Source of the DNA: Amaranthus tricolor
Taxonomy: Eukaryota; Streptophyta; Magnoliopsida; Caryophyllales; Amaranthaceae
NCBI RefSeq assembly: GCF_026212465.1
Contig: NC_080053.1
Coordinates: forward strand, 17,520,735-17,584,734
Direction of reading: 5' to 3'
Length of the DNA: 64,000 bases
Of the stretch, positions 47,827 to 60,607 are shown piece by piece. Below the pieces are notes generated by a model. The model was not told the DNA's origin, made no database searches, and worked only from the letters and a program-made list of their open reading frames with translations. A program made the translations under genes and the position numbers. Numbering within the stretch: the first letter of the stretch is position 1; the number at the start of each line of letters is the position of its first letter.

Positions 47827-49452
47827 GGGTTGAGCAAGGAGCGGAACTAGCTAGACTCAGATCCGAATCCAAATAGACAGGGTTTGGAAAGTTTAAATCT
47901 TAACCTAGACTGTTAGGGTCTGGCGGGTTTAGAATCTGAATCTGAATCTAGATCCGAACAAATTTTTTTTCTATAAAAACACTATAAACATATATACATT
48001 ATGCAATTTTGTCTATTCGTATATAATTACTTAAATATATTTAACTAACAAGGATTTTATTATACTTTATATTAATTAAGGGGCCAAATATATAAACTTT
48101 TTCAATATTCATGTTTTAACAAAATATTAATCACGTCTTTTGATTTTTATAATACAAATACAACGACTACATTTCAAAATTATATAAATTAACAAATTTC
48201 TAAATTAGGCAATTTCCAAAATATAACAAAATTCCAATTCAAACAAACTTATACTCATAATAATTTTTATAGATTTCTTTTAAATTAAATGCAAAAGAGT
48301 ATGTGAGTTGAATCTATGTGGGTAGATGTATTCATTTGGGTGATCGGGTCTGTTTCGGTCGGGTGTCATTCCGTTCAGTTGTATTTCAGATCCGTTATTT
48401 TTCGGATGTGTGTTACGACGGGTCACACTCGGGTCGAGTAGATTAGTCAAGCTTCGGTTGAAGATCAGTTATTCAAGCTATTTGGTTATCATCGGTTCGG
48501 TGTCGTCTGAAGTTCGCGTCGAGTGTCAATCGGTCTCGTGTTTTCATCAGTTAATGATTGTTTCGTTTTTACCGGGTACAGATCGGGTTCGGGTATTTTT
48601 CAAGTAGAATTCGGCTACAAATTACTAATTACTATCGATCGAGTCACTATCAGATTAAGTTGTTAGTCATTTTTTAATTGATGATAAAATTTCCTATACT
48701 TAAAGCAAAATAGTTAAAATGCAAATGAATTAGTAATCATTATTACTTTTACTTGTTTGAGCGAAAATAAAATTATAAAGTTTTATCAATTTTCATCTAA
48801 TTGATTAAAAGTATTTAAATAAACATTGACCATTGATTATTAACTCTAAATTTATTAAACCATGTATTTATAAAATCAAAATTTTAAAATATCTTATCAC
48901 TTTATTAGATTAACTAATAAGATGATTGAACATGAGTAATCATACTTTAATGTTAAAAATTGGTTCAGGTTTACAACAGTTGGATCTAAAATTCGTTCAG
49001 ATTAAGTAGATTTTCGCCGAATCGAGTTCAGTTTCGAGCATGATTCGGGTCGGATATGACTCAGATCGGTCATTATTAGGTTCTGGTAATCTCGGTTAAC
49101 GATTATGTGTCAGTTACAAAAATTGGTTGCAGCTCGAATTCAGTTTTCCCATTTTCGGTTGTCATCCAGTTCGAGTACAACTTTGGTGTCAGTTCGATGA
49201 ACTTAAAAAAGGAACATATTTTCGGGTCGGTTTACTTTCGATTTTGGTTCAGGGTTTTTAGTTCGGATCACTTTTGAACAACATTATGAGTGAGATTTGT
49301 GTCTCAAATGAATTGACACGGACCGGAACCTGGACACTAAAATCATGTACTTGAATCCGACCAAGACCCTTAAATTCCAAAAATAGGTGGATCAAGACCC
49401 TTATATAGGATCGAGTAGGGTCTAAATTCTTATGGTCCAAGATTCATGCCCT
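47827..49452. mobile_element. Possible hAT-like host element split by the 48323 insertion
   Basis: The left end TAGGGTTGAGCAAGGAGCGG (47827) could pair with the complement of the right end TAGGGCATGAATCTTGGACC (49452). The halves on either side of the nested element share composition ('GATCCGAATCC', 'GACCCTTA'). No convincing 8-bp duplication was found, so the outer boundaries are tentative. Confidence 0.4.
48323..49286. mobile_element. hAT-like element of the 'TCGGGT' family, 964 bp
   Basis: It is clearly homologous to the left part of the element at 40500: both share 'TTTTTCGGATGTGTGTTAC' and 'GGGTCACACTCGGGTCGAG'. The ends are TAGATGTATTCA and the complement of TAATGTTGTTCA, eroded versions of the other copy's termini. 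Flanks TATGTGGG and TGAGTGAG agree weakly (5 of 8). No nested insert is present here. Confidence 0.72.
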
Positions 49453-49880
49453 ATCTCTAAAAAGTATAGTTTATTGCAAATTTGCTAGTGTGATAATTTG
49501 TAAAAGACAAGGGATTAAGTTTTTAAAAATAAATCATTTTTAGGGTTATAAGTGGCCCATTCTTTTACTTATTTTAGTTTAGCTTATTCCATCCAAGAGC
49601 ACAAATCATAGTCCATCAACACGACCACGAGCCACGAGAAGAAAAGAAGAAAGGTATGCCATGTGCACATATAATGTAATCACTAACCCAAATAGTAATC
49701 GCTCAAGTATAATCCATGGATGTACATTCGTATTCATCTCTAATTATTGTCATTATCACATAAAAATGCAAGTGAAAGAACCATAGTATGATAAGTTCGA
49801 GTTTTATAAATCTATCCCTACTATGATATTATATGATATATCTTTATCAGCTGAAAATCCATAAAGAAAAAAGTCATATT

Positions 49881-52800
49881 CTACAATTCTTCAGACACAT
49901 AAACATCTTGAGATTCATAATTTTCACTTACCTCACTCTGACCGAACTGGAGCAAGAAGTTGACGCCATTCACCACATCGTAAACCATTAATCCTATTCT
50001 TCCACCAACCCAACTGCCGATTTGACTTCCTATGAGATAGCCAAATCTCCCGAGCCTCTGTTCCCCCAGGTATCCTACTACGTAGGTGCCAACCAATGTC
50101 CCACTTCCCCTAAGAAAGCCTTCGGTCATTGTACCTCCAAAATAAATGGCTTCAAAGAAGTCCCACCCCGAAGATACAATTGGTCCGGTGATCCGCCTAG
50201 CCTTACGAGAAGCCAGTTTTGCAGCCTTCTTTCCTTCTTTAGCAGCTTGTTTGGCGGCATCTTTAGCATTCAATCCCTGTGACATTGCATCGTTCAGTGC
50301 ATTCTCCAGTGCTTGACTCCTAGCTAGCTCGACATGAGCAGTTTGGATGTTGTTGACGTAGAGCTTCACGCCCTCTTTAACTGAGCATGCTAATGTTCCA
50401 GTGCTCATATCAAAGCAGTTTAGGAAAGTGAACTGCCCACTCTTTGATGCTGCTTCTTCCCCCACCAGCTGCCTGCATTTTTCAGCTGCATAGAACAATT
50501 GTAAATTAAATGCAAACGAAAAACAAAAATGATGCATAAATTAAATTGCCACAGCCTTTCAATTTTAGGGAAGATAAAAATTAAATTGCTAAGCACCATG
50601 GCTTATGTAGATCAGATGGAAAATTACAGGGCATGGACCACATTGAGCACAAAGCAAAGAGAATTATTAAGCTAATGTATACTTAGAAACAACAAATATT
50701 CTATCACCCCAATATCATTAAGTGACTCTCACCTAAGCTCCCACCCAAGAGGGTTATGCAGTCGGGTGTACAACCTTTACCCTTTTAATAACAAAGATTT
50801 CAACGATAACTCGACATATTGAAAACAATTAAAAAGATATAGGGATAGGAGTTACTTGCCAGTCACAATTCAATGATACTACCAAAAGGACTTTGTGACA
50901 AATAATCATGTCTTATACACCTAATTCTAGTGATTTTTTCTTTTTACATTTTTTATAAGCCATAAGTTGTCTAGTCAATATTCAATAAAAAAATTCTGCA
51001 AAATAATTCATTCATGTGAATTTAGGTAATTAATTAAGCATTTAGAAAAATCCTATCAGCTTCTCCTGACTAGAGGAGGTGTTCAAAGCAGATCTGATAA
51101 TCCGATATTCACCTGACCTTGTAACCAAATCCGATTTGACCCCACTTTTTATATGGATTATGGAAAAAGGGTTTTAGTCTGGTACAACTTACTCTTCTAA
51201 AACAGCATTGAATTGCACCCAAACTGATATCTCAACTCAATCACCTCTAAAATAAACCCTCTAACTTTAACTGAAATCCTTGACTACCCACTGAAATATG
51301 GAAAACAAAAACAGTTCAAAGTTAATAAATTAGATTGAGTAGCCTGATTGATTCATCGTCAGCTAAACTTTAAGAAGGGCTTTGAGTGATTTCCGTTTTG
51401 CAACTCACAACAATGCATACATTACCGATATTTCTCCTTTCCCCTGTTCATTAGAAACTAAAGCCATCAAAATTGGTGCTCTTCTATCCTCTTCTCCCTA
51501 TGTCTTGTATCATTCTCAAATCCCCCTCACCTTATCTTTTCTCTTAATCTCGGTCCTTTTACTTCTTGACCCATCCCCCTTCCTCTCTTTCTCCTACGTT
51601 CCATCCCTCACTTTTTCTGTCACCCTTCCTTTTGATAAGCTAGTATCAACCTTTCAACATGCATTATGTATATACGTAAATACACTAAAACACACCTGCC
51701 TGGATACCTCCATCAGCCACAGCAACACCACTCCTTAAACACTCCCTGCCAAATTCTGCATCATATAGTCACAGGAACCAAAACAAAAGGCATCTGGAAT
51801 CATCACAAGCAATGATCATTCATCAAACTACCATCAATGTAACTAGTGTTTTGGAGGACAAGCAAAACAGTTAAGGTACAAGTTCAGCTGACACTTAAAA
51901 ACGAACTTGAGTGCATTCCAAATCTTTTGACATCTGAACTTGAGCATTTCCTTCAGTAATGACTACTAACAACGCATTGTTCATAAAAAACTCGTTTTGT
52001 GAATGATAGTTAAACTTTGTTTAAAGCATGAACAACACAACAACAATGTCAAAGCTTCACTAATTTTAAATCTTTTACAAAACCTTCTAACAATCAGTCA
52101 ATTTAGGGGAAAAAGACATTGAAAAAACTTTCTTATTTATTGTAAATGAATGCAAATTGGTCGTAAACTCAACACTGTTGATACAGGAGCTGAGCTCAAA
52201 TATACTTAACTCAAAACGAGTTGACTTCTAACAAGCTTTGGAGCTCCACTACGTTTAGAAGATAAAGATATAGAGTGTAATATTCAATTTGACACAACTC
52301 GATGAAATCTAATACATTAATCCTCACAAAGGAAAAAAATGAATTCAAACTTAACAATCACTTGCCTTAACTATGCATAATTTTGAAATAAAGAAGAGTA
52401 TCATATTCCAATTGACAAAAGCATCAAACACTTTTCAATCAGCCAAACACCACAATAACCGGTACCTTTCTCCCTTTAAAACCCTTGAAAAAATTAACTT
52501 ATTCCATAGTCACCCATAAACCATATTCAAGCTTTTCCCATACAATCATTGTAACATAATCGACAATCACATTTGCGATACAAAACTCACAATAAGCATC
52601 CCATAGGGCATAGCTTCAATCACATTCACTCCCTAATGTAATATATCAAACTAACTTAGGTTAATTGGCTCTTCTAAAAACCAATCAGTTCCAAACGTAC
52701 ATCACTAAGGAACCCTGAAAAGCATGCTCTCCGCTCCTCGGTCCATGTTGTTCTTCACACTAGCAGTTTCACACATTGCATTTCATGATGCTCCTTACAC

Positions 52801-54808
52801 TTTCACTTTTTCCCATGTTAATGCTAGCCACCAATTCACAACAACATTTTTCTGTTCCATCTGTTCCAAGTCCGATTTCTTAACTGGAGAAGCCACATAC
52901 ATGTTTGTGTTTTCAATTACCCCACTTAAATTTGTATACTCCATATTTTTCCTATAATATAATTGAAATTATGCACTATATTTGTATAAAATCTATAACT
53001 GAAGTGAAACCATGATGACATTATCCTCACCTAAAATTGCTTGTGTGTTAGTTTGACACTTTTAAGTAAAATATGTTCCCCATGTCATGATGAAATCATT
53101 GTTATTATTATAAATTATACCTCAAATATGATATTATTAATTGTGCAAAATATATCTATGAATATTACATTTTAAGTATCCAAACATTATAAATATAATT
53201 CTATTTTTTGCATTTTTATATAACATCCTTTCAGCTTCTTTACCTAAAAAAATACAATTCATTTCTCTTTTTTCAAAAGAATATGGCATTTAAAAAATTA
53301 GTCGCAAGTACTCAGACCTGAATTAAATTTATTTTATGTAATTTTATGGTAAATTGAATACAATGTATAGATGTAGATAAAAAAACAAAAGCACAACTAC
53401 AGTCTACAATGTAATAAATATTTTTATAGTAACCAATATACAATTGTACATATCTTCTAATTAGAAACTAATGACTAATTATTAAAATATTAATTTCCTA
53501 ATAACTACAAACATACTAGAAAAATTGTTGGGCTTAAAATTTTTCACTTTGGTTTACGTAATGTAGCATATTCAAAGTGATAGAAAAATAGTTAACCATA
53601 ATAACATAAAATGTTTATGTGTGTAGGCTTGGTATCTAAGTGTCCAGTATTGATTGGGAACGTATGAGGTTTGGTTTGAGAAGCCAAAAAGGATCAAGGA
53701 AAGGATGAAAATTTTGAAAAAATAGGACAGAGAAATAAGGGGAGTCGACATTCCTTGTGTTTGTCCCAATGAGGAGCCGGTTTTTAAATACTGGAACATT
53801 GGATTTGAGGTAGAATTTAAAGTCGAGTCAGCTCAGCTTTAGGGTTTGCATCTTGAAAGTCGACTAGCGTGTGAGTCTGCTAAAGCTTACGCGCATTCCT
53901 CAATTTTTTACTTTCCTCGTGTCTAATGTGCTTATATAGGGGGTATCATCTATAAATACTCTCCAATACACTTTGACCCAATCTAAAATATTCTCGAAAG
54001 ATTCTTTTCTCTCTCAATTGTAATCCTAACCCTAAACAATTAGTGCGTATTCTCCAACTCTAGAAACCTCCATTGAAATTCTTCGAGAACTTTGTTTTGT
54101 ATCAATTAATAAACACATTTAGGCCTTAGGAACGTAGCTCACATTGAGTGACCCTCTGTAACTCATATCATTGATTATACATTACATTTTTTACACTTAA
54201 ATTTCTTATTTTTGATTTTGTGATTTTCTAATCAATCAAGGGTTTTACCATGGATCATAAGCATACAAGATTGATTGTTAGACTTGAATCTCATTAATCA
54301 CACAAAAATATTAGTTTAAAACACCAACGTCAAAAAAATCAAATCCACCACTGCGGCCACAACATGGTAGAGAATTACTTCATAAGCCAACATTAAATAA
54401 GAACATAATGGAACTAATCGAGTATTACATAGTATACTTCTATATATAACAATACAGCATCAAATTCCCCAAACAAAACAGTTGAAATCATAAATCCTAC
54501 ATCAATCAAAAACTTAGATTACACACATTCAATTCTCAAGTCTTTAATGAAATCCAGATCTACTTCAGGTAATATTTATTCGCATTTATAGAAGTATTTT
54601 TTTATTTTACTTAATCAAACCAATCACAATCCGGAAGGGAAAATATTAAGGCAATAAATATGCATATAAGCTAAATCATACAAAATAGTTAATACCCAAT
54701 TAAAAAAACTCTGAAATTTTATTAAAACTTACCAGTAATGCTGAGAACAATGATCCCAACAATGAAGAGCACAATCTGAATTCTCTTCTTATCCAAGTTA
54801 AAATCCAT
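49881..54808 (-). CDS. Conserved plant membrane protein of unknown function, two exons
   Basis: Exon 1 is 54808-54733 ('MDFNLDKKRIQIVLFIVG', then 'IIVLSIT'); donor GTAAGT and acceptor TGCAG join it in phase to exon 2 (50485-49881). The product is 226 residues. It starts with a short basic stretch and one hydrophobic segment (about residues 10-25), a signal anchor or cleavable signal. A region with two Cys ('AEKCRQLVGEEAA', 'FLNCFDMSTGTLACSV') follows, then a Lys/Ala-rich helix ('DAAKQAAKEGKKAAKLASRK') and a Gly-rich hydrophobic half with GxxxG spacing ('GRFGYLIGSQIGSWVGGRIG'), suggesting membrane packing. The tail is acidic. I recall no assigned function; the endomembrane location is inferred from the N-terminus. 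The 4.2-kb intron is AT-rich. Confidence 0.85.
50487..54732 (-). other. Intron of the membrane-protein gene; contents
   Basis: AT-rich with no coding frames of note. At about 51070 'TAGAGGAGGTGTTCAAAGC' resembles the left end of the hAT-like family at 40500, without a detectable right end. Around 53930-54140, 'CTATAAATACTC' followed by transcribed-looking sequence resembles an LTR remnant, unproven. Confidence 0.4.
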
Positions 54809-55165
54809 GGATGAAATAACTTAATATTCCATCAAATAGATTAGAATCGATTAAATCCCAAATGATTTGTAAAAGGGACGATTATAGTGAACGAATTAAC
54901 TTGTTAAAGAAGGAAAGAATTTATAATTTTGTTCATCAGAAAGACAAAATGAACCCGAATGGATGTGAAAACAGAATACTGCAAATCCAAGCTTTTATTA
55001 CATCAAAAACTAAATCCAAGTTTTGAAAAGTCAATGGAAAATAATAAGAAAAATACTTGACCCCGTAACAAAACGGGTCGTTTTCCCTCTTTGAGGATTG
55101 ACGTTATAGTTATACGCCGCGTATTTGTTACGGTATCAATTGTTTTTTACCTTGAAAAATAGAAT
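54809..55165. promoter_or_regulatory. Upstream region of the membrane-protein gene
   Basis: It would hold the 5' UTR and promoter of the minus-strand gene. AT-rich; I found no motif I would defend. Confidence 0.3.
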
Positions 55166-55452
55166 AAATTACTCTGAATAATACAATATTTTGTTAATTT
55201 CCCTACAATAATATCAACTATTAATTAACCATGAATAATATAAATTTAAAGGGGTATTTTTCTAGAAAATACCTAATATGTTAAAAATCAAACTATATGT
55301 AATTATAAAACAAAAAAATTGGTAAATTAATTAACTAAAATTTGTATTATTCTAGTAAAATATGCCCTAAAGTTGCTATTATTCATGGTGAATCAATAAT
55401 TGATATTATTGTAGGAAAATTAACAAATACTTATATTATTCGCCATAATTTT
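55166..55452. mobile_element. Hairpin MITE with ~75-bp inverted repeats
   Basis: The left arm (55166-55240) and right arm (55377-55452) are reverse complements over about 75 bases with scattered mismatches, sharing 'CCTACAATAATATCAA' and 'ACCATGAATAATA'. The loop is 135 bases. No coding frame. The superfamily is not clear because the exact ends and target duplication are uncertain. Confidence 0.78.
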
Positions 55453-55471
55453 TCCTAAAAAATATTGGTCT

Positions 55472-56620
55472 TGTCACACAAGAGGAGCAATAGGCAGGAT
55501 AAGGAGTAGTAAGGATTACATACAAGAGGACGAATAGGCTGAATAAGGAGTTAGGCAGTAATATACATGTGGTTAGGAGGCGATTATTACTATGTGATTT
55601 TCGATTATGTTTGTTATTTCTGTTATGATTGTTAGGTTGAGTTGTATGGTTGTCAAAGGTAGTTATTAGGTGTCAAGCTAGGGCTACATAAGCCAAAATT
55701 TTTGTAATAATTGGGATTATCCCAAAGAAGTAAATAAGAGAATAAATCTGAAGCTACGCAAGCTCGAATATTATCACAGAATCACAGAACATTATGTTCT
55801 TAAACATCATTGTATTCTTGAGCATTGCAGTTATTACATCTTGGTATTAAAGCGTCACTGATTTGATGAGGAATCCAACCAATCAACAACTGTTGGACCA
55901 AATTGAATTATGATCTTGAAAGGATGAAAGACCTTTTCTGCGAAGAATTAGCGGCATTGGAAGAAAGAATGTCCAAGAAGCAGGACAACACTGATAAGAC
56001 ATTAGTTAATTGGTGGGGAGCAAATGAAAATGCTGGAAAAGGAGGTACACACGACACACGGTTAGACGAGGCAAAAAGAAGTAAATTAGAAAAGGATGGA
56101 TAATGGAGAAAGGGAACAGGTGAATGAGTCGTACAATTTCCATCATTAGGAGAAACAATGGGAATAATTGGAAATCTCGGAAGCTTGATTTACCCACCTT
56201 TAATATCGATTTGGGGAAGAAGGATAAAGTCGAGGCAGCGGTGGTATATTTTGAGGGTGAGGCGATGTTGTGGTATCAATGGCAGATCAAGCGAACCCCA
56301 TTAGAGACATGAAGAGATTTTAAGCATTTGATATTAAGGCATTTCAACAGCGGAGATCGAGATCGGTGGTAGAATATTAGAGAGAGCTTGTGGGCGGCAT
56401 CACTCATCTGGAGCCGGTGCCAAAAGCCATTTTAAATGGGGCTTTTTGAGGGGGCTGCAAGAAAATATCAAGAAAGAGTTGAGTCTTAGGTCCCACTACA
56501 TTGGAGCAAACGCCATATGGGCTGAGAAAGTGGATCGGAAACTAGGGCCGACGTCGTGGCTAGGCCGGAGAAATGGGTCCAGCACCACCAGTAGGGCTAC
56601 AGCCACAAAACTGAAATATA
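55472..56620 (+). mobile_element. Ty3/gypsy 5' end: LTR and decayed gag
   Basis: A likely 5' LTR (55472-55838, 'TGTCACACAAGAGG' to 'TTATTACA') is followed by 'TTGGTATTAAAGC' (55841-55853), a diverged Met-tRNA primer site. Gag fragments follow: 'MKDLFCEELAALEERM' (55903-56103), 'LDLPTFNI', then 'KVEAAVVYFEGEAMLWYQW' (56124-56312), typical of chromovirus gag. Stops and frameshifts break it; a small match continues to about 56600. No pol or 3' LTR, so it is truncated. Confidence 0.75.
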
Positions 56621-59277
56621 ACCCAAAACCTAACACTAACCCTAACCCTAATTGCAATTCCAATCACACCCTAACATCAAGAAACCAGAAATGCAGCCTA
56701 AATACCCAATATAGTAACAATAATCCACTGCACCAGTAAAACAGCTCAAAACAGCGTAAACAGTATAATGATATTGTCTACAAAGCACAAGACTTATAAA
56801 AATTTGAGTTGAATCCAACATGTGGCTCAATAGCAACAGCAAACCAATATCAAAGTAAGTAAAAACTTTGCATAATTTAAACTTAAACAGTTACAAATAA
56901 TCCAAACTTATAATTACAAAACATTTGATACTTAATCTAATTCTATCAATTTTACAACACATGATTCTTTAAAATATCATTACAAATTAACTTTCCTAAA
57001 ATGACGTCCTCGTTATCGCGGCATATAACACATAAGAGCAGCAAAAGTTTATCCATATTAGAGTTAACCTGAAAGTGCATCTATCCCCCGTAAGGAATAG
57101 ACCCCATCATAGACTGTCAACAATTAAATTGTTAAGTAATCCGACAAACTATCACATTTATATACAAGTTATTAACATCTCCAATTTAATCTTTTCCTCA
57201 TTTGGTAACTCCTTATAAAACATTAATTTAACAAAATCCAAACTCTTTTAAAAGATCGTTTGGTATCGACATAAATACGACTAAGAACCTTTAGTTCATA
57301 GTGAATCAAGATGTGACTTTAACTTTACCAATTAATAGCGAAATCAAAATACGGTTATTACTTTACAAGCTAATAGCGAAATCAAAATACGGCTATTACT
57401 TTACAAATAGATAGCAAAATAATACGACAAATGAAATATATGGTTTTATTGCGAAACAAAAAAAAACTTTATATACCAAACGTATTTATTCAAAACTTAT
57501 ATTAAAACAATAATATAACAACATTTTAAAATATGGGAATATATGGACCGTCAAGAAGTAGGCTTGATCTAAATCCTGAGAACACGGGTGATCATCATCA
57601 CCGAAAATACGACTCTCGCAAGAACGAAATGGAATCGGGGGCTCGAGATCGATCCGAATAACCATTACCTATTATCAAGCTATGAGATTTCGCAATAATC
57701 CGAATACAAATATCCATTGCCAATTCTCAAAAACGGACTTTTTCAATGTCGAACATTTTAATATAAAATGAATCAATAAGTCACGTAATTTTCTTTAAAA
57801 TGAATAATCATAACTCATTTTCATAGTACAATATTGAAAAACTGAGATTTATAAAATTGAGTACAATATTGAAAAGCTCATATTTATAAATTGTAAACAT
57901 ACAAAACATAATTTTGATCAACTAGAAGCAAGGTCAAACAAAGTCAAAATACAAAGTTTCGAACACCAAAAATTATACGATTTTGCTCAAATATCAATAG
58001 CAATAATACTACACCTTGTATAAGGTAATTTGAACTTTGAAATACTTCAATTAAATTTAAAAAATAATAGTGTTTGTAAGATTACCTCTTTATGCCATGA
58101 ATAGCAATCAATAATTATCATATCCATCAAATCATCATCAACAATTACGTAAGAGCTTGAGTTACTATTAATGGAGTTTAACCAATTTGATACCAATCTT
58201 AAATCCTAAATACCCAGCTTATATCATATTCAAATAATATCAACTAATCAAAATACCTAATTGATACTAACATTCCCATATTTGATATTTGAACCAAAGA
58301 CCTAGATTAATCAAATAAGAACCCATAACTCAACAATACCAATTAATAAAACCCAATTGAAAAAAGAATAATAACCCTTAATTGATCGTAAATTTCCAAT
58401 AAATAACCTTAAACAAGAATACCCAATTTATTTCATAGTCTCTAATCCCACTATATAAATTTCGTATTAGTACCATTTCAGGACACATCGTTAGTAAAAT
58501 AGGCATAACATTCTCATACGAACTCATTTTGAGGCGATTCAAGTGTCCACGCGACCTCGACTCGGAGCACTACAACTCATATAAAGAAACTAAAACCCAA
58601 AAATTGTCAGAAGGTATTCGAAATTTATCAAAAACAGAAAGATTAGAATAACACTTATTAAATAAGATGAACTTTTATTTTTCTATAATGTGCGGAGGAA
58701 GATGCTGTTGAGATGAGACATAAAAGAGATTTACATGAGTGATTTGAGTATGATAAAGCTCTTTAATTAGTAGAGATTTTTCAAACAGAGAAAAAAATGG
58801 TGAAGGAATTAAAATGATCGAAAGTAAGATGAAGGAAAAGATATATTTATGCTTTTCATTTGCAAGTATCAGAATGAGTACTTAGTGGTATCATTATGTG
58901 ATACTCGATTCAAAAGATTTGGTGATGACACATAAAGATAACATGTGTCTTAACTTCAAACTAGTCAAAAGATGTGTTTACTCAATTCATGACACCTCAA
59001 CATGAGACACTCAAAATTTATACCATACTTTACCCTTTTGTCTTAGTTTATGAAATACGTTTGACTAAAATAAATATCGTAGATAAAACAAAACAGTCTC
59101 AAAATTTACCTTATTCAATCGTCACTTTAATTAAAATAAAAAGAAATTTGAATACGAGTCAAAATATATAATAAGACAAATTATCATATATAAAATAATA
59201 TTACTCGGATTAACTTAGCTCGAATCCCAATTTAACTTAATTAGTACTATAAATAAGTTGTACTGAAATAGTGGCTG
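56621..59277. other. Gene-free AT-rich region
   Basis: Three telomere-like CCCTAA units occur at about 56632-56650, too few to mean anything. A 38-bp unit is duplicated at 57333-57370 and 57371-57408 ('TAATAGCGAAATCAAAATAC'). Some stretches (57000-57720, 58440-58620) have LTR-like composition, but no paired ends were found. Confidence 0.4.
57333..57408. repeat. 38-bp tandem duplication
   Basis: Two adjacent copies starting 'TAATAGCGAAATCAAAATAC', with a partial third beginning near 57409. Confidence 0.88.
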
Positions 59278-60234
59278 TTACAACCAGCGCTGAAAAATAG
59301 ATTTGGATGGCGGCAGAAGTGAGCAGGTGAGGCGATTGACCCCAAACAAGCCGGCCAGGCCAAGGTGCCACTCACTATCAGACGGTTCAACGGGAAGTGA
59401 ACCGTCAATGCCAATTCCTAAGATTCGTTGCACGTCATGCAACATTATGGTCATCTCCCCCCACGGCATGTGGAAGGTGTTGGTATCAGGCTGCCACCTT
59501 TCCACAAATGCCGTAATGAGAGCACTATCAATGTGCTGGTGCATTATATAGGAGAGACGACCAAGAGGAGTGCCAGGTAACACCCCGTACAGTTCATCAG
59601 ACATGTCCTGAAGTCTGATGATTGCATCCAACGTCCTCTTCCTAGGACGACATTCCAAAATCGGAGGGGTGCGCTCCGATCCCTCAAATATAAGCTTTGT
59701 TACATGCCCACCGTAGCTGGGTATTAAAGTAGTGTCAACAGGGCCCCCGGGCTGGGGTGATGTGATCAACCAGTCCATGTCCGCGGACTGGTTGCGCCTC
59801 CTGCCCCGTGGAGCTGCATCCTCATCCTGGCTGGCTCCTGCATGATCAGAAGAACCAGCCGCGCTATGACCTCTAATCCTAAACTGACCGGCATGCCCTC
59901 TAACGAGCGTCAAATCAACAGGATGACAGGCAGACTCATACTGACCGACAACCTCTTCCCGGCTAACAGAATCGTCGTAATCAGTATCATCGTCACCTGA
60001 GTCGACCGTATGACTATGCAGGCTACTCTGGCGGCCAAATCGACCACGCACATGGTCTAGGGTAGTTGAACGTTGGGCCTCACTAATTCTGGCCGCCTGT
60101 TCTTGCCTTGCACGCCTTGCAGATCCCGTAACCCCCCTCTCATGGGGATCCCCTCTCTTTAAAGTCGGCCTAGAGCTATTGCCGCTCAATAACCCTCTAA
60201 AAAACCCTTTTCCTTTTCCTTGATTACCAGCCAT
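59278..60234 (-). CDS. Plant-mobile-domain (MAIN-like) protein, C-terminally truncated
   Basis: A 318-residue open frame. The first ~150 residues are low-complexity and charged. Then comes the start of the plant mobile domain: 'LIPSYGGHVTKLIFEG', 'LYGVLPGTPLGRLSYIMHQH', 'LITAFVERWQPDTNTFHMPW', 'GEMTIMLHDVQRILGIGIDG'. Proteins of this family are either host genes (MAIN, MAIL1) or transposon-carried; the setting favours the latter. The domain normally continues well beyond where the stop falls (after 'SKSIFQRWL'), so the copy is truncated or spliced to an exon I could not find. Its GC content is higher than the surroundings. Function in the transposon context is unknown. Confidence 0.7.
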   Translation of the reverse strand: MAGNQGKGKGFFRGLLSGNSSRPTLKRGDPHERGVTGSARRARQEQAARISEAQRSTTLDHVRGRFGRQSSLHSHTVDSGDDDTDYDDSVSREEVVGQYESACHPVDLTLVRGHAGQFRIRGHSAAGSSDHAGASQDEDAAPRGRRRNQSADMDWLITSPQPGGPVDTTLIPSYGGHVTKLIFEGSERTPPILECRPRKRTLDAIIRLQDMSDELYGVLPGTPLGRLSYIMHQHIDSALITAFVERWQPDTNTFHMPWGEMTIMLHDVQRILGIGIDGSLPVEPSDSEWHLGLAGLFGVNRLTCSLLPPSKSIFQRWL

Positions 60235-60529
60235 TTACTACAATTTTCATATTTTAATTAGTATTAATAAAAAATTATAATCATAAAAATTAAATTAAGT
60301 AATATTTATTTTAATTACACTTACAACAAATCAACATTTTAAATATTCATAAATATATTAACAATAAAATTTAATAAATTGAATAAACAAAATAAATTCA
60401 TTCGAAATTAAAAAAATAAAAAAAAATAAAAAAAATATATAAAAATAAATTAAAAAAATTTCAATCATAAATTAAAAAAAATAAATAAATAAACAAATTT
60501 TTTCTTACAAAATAAAAAAAAATTAAAAA

Positions 60530-60607
60530 AAATTTAAATCCAGTCGCACAAAAAGTACGACTGTACCTAGGTACAGTCGCAATTTTTGTGCGACTGGATT
60601 TAATTTT
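60530..60607. repeat. Long near-perfect palindrome
   Basis: The core (60541-60596) folds as two 27-base arms around TA, with two mismatches; the arm begins 'CAGTCGCACAAAAA' and the centre reads 'CTGTACCTAGGTACAG'. Weaker pairing extends it to about 78 bases. A partial copy, 'CCTAGGTACAGTCAG', lies at 60722-60736. Confidence 0.9.

Noticed and set aside
56629..56651. Interstitial telomere repeat
   Set aside because: Only about three imperfect CCCTAA units, easily chance within AC-rich gag-derived sequence.
59303..59551. 82-residue plus-strand frame
   Set aside because: It is antisense to the plant-mobile-domain frame, which has clear family motifs.
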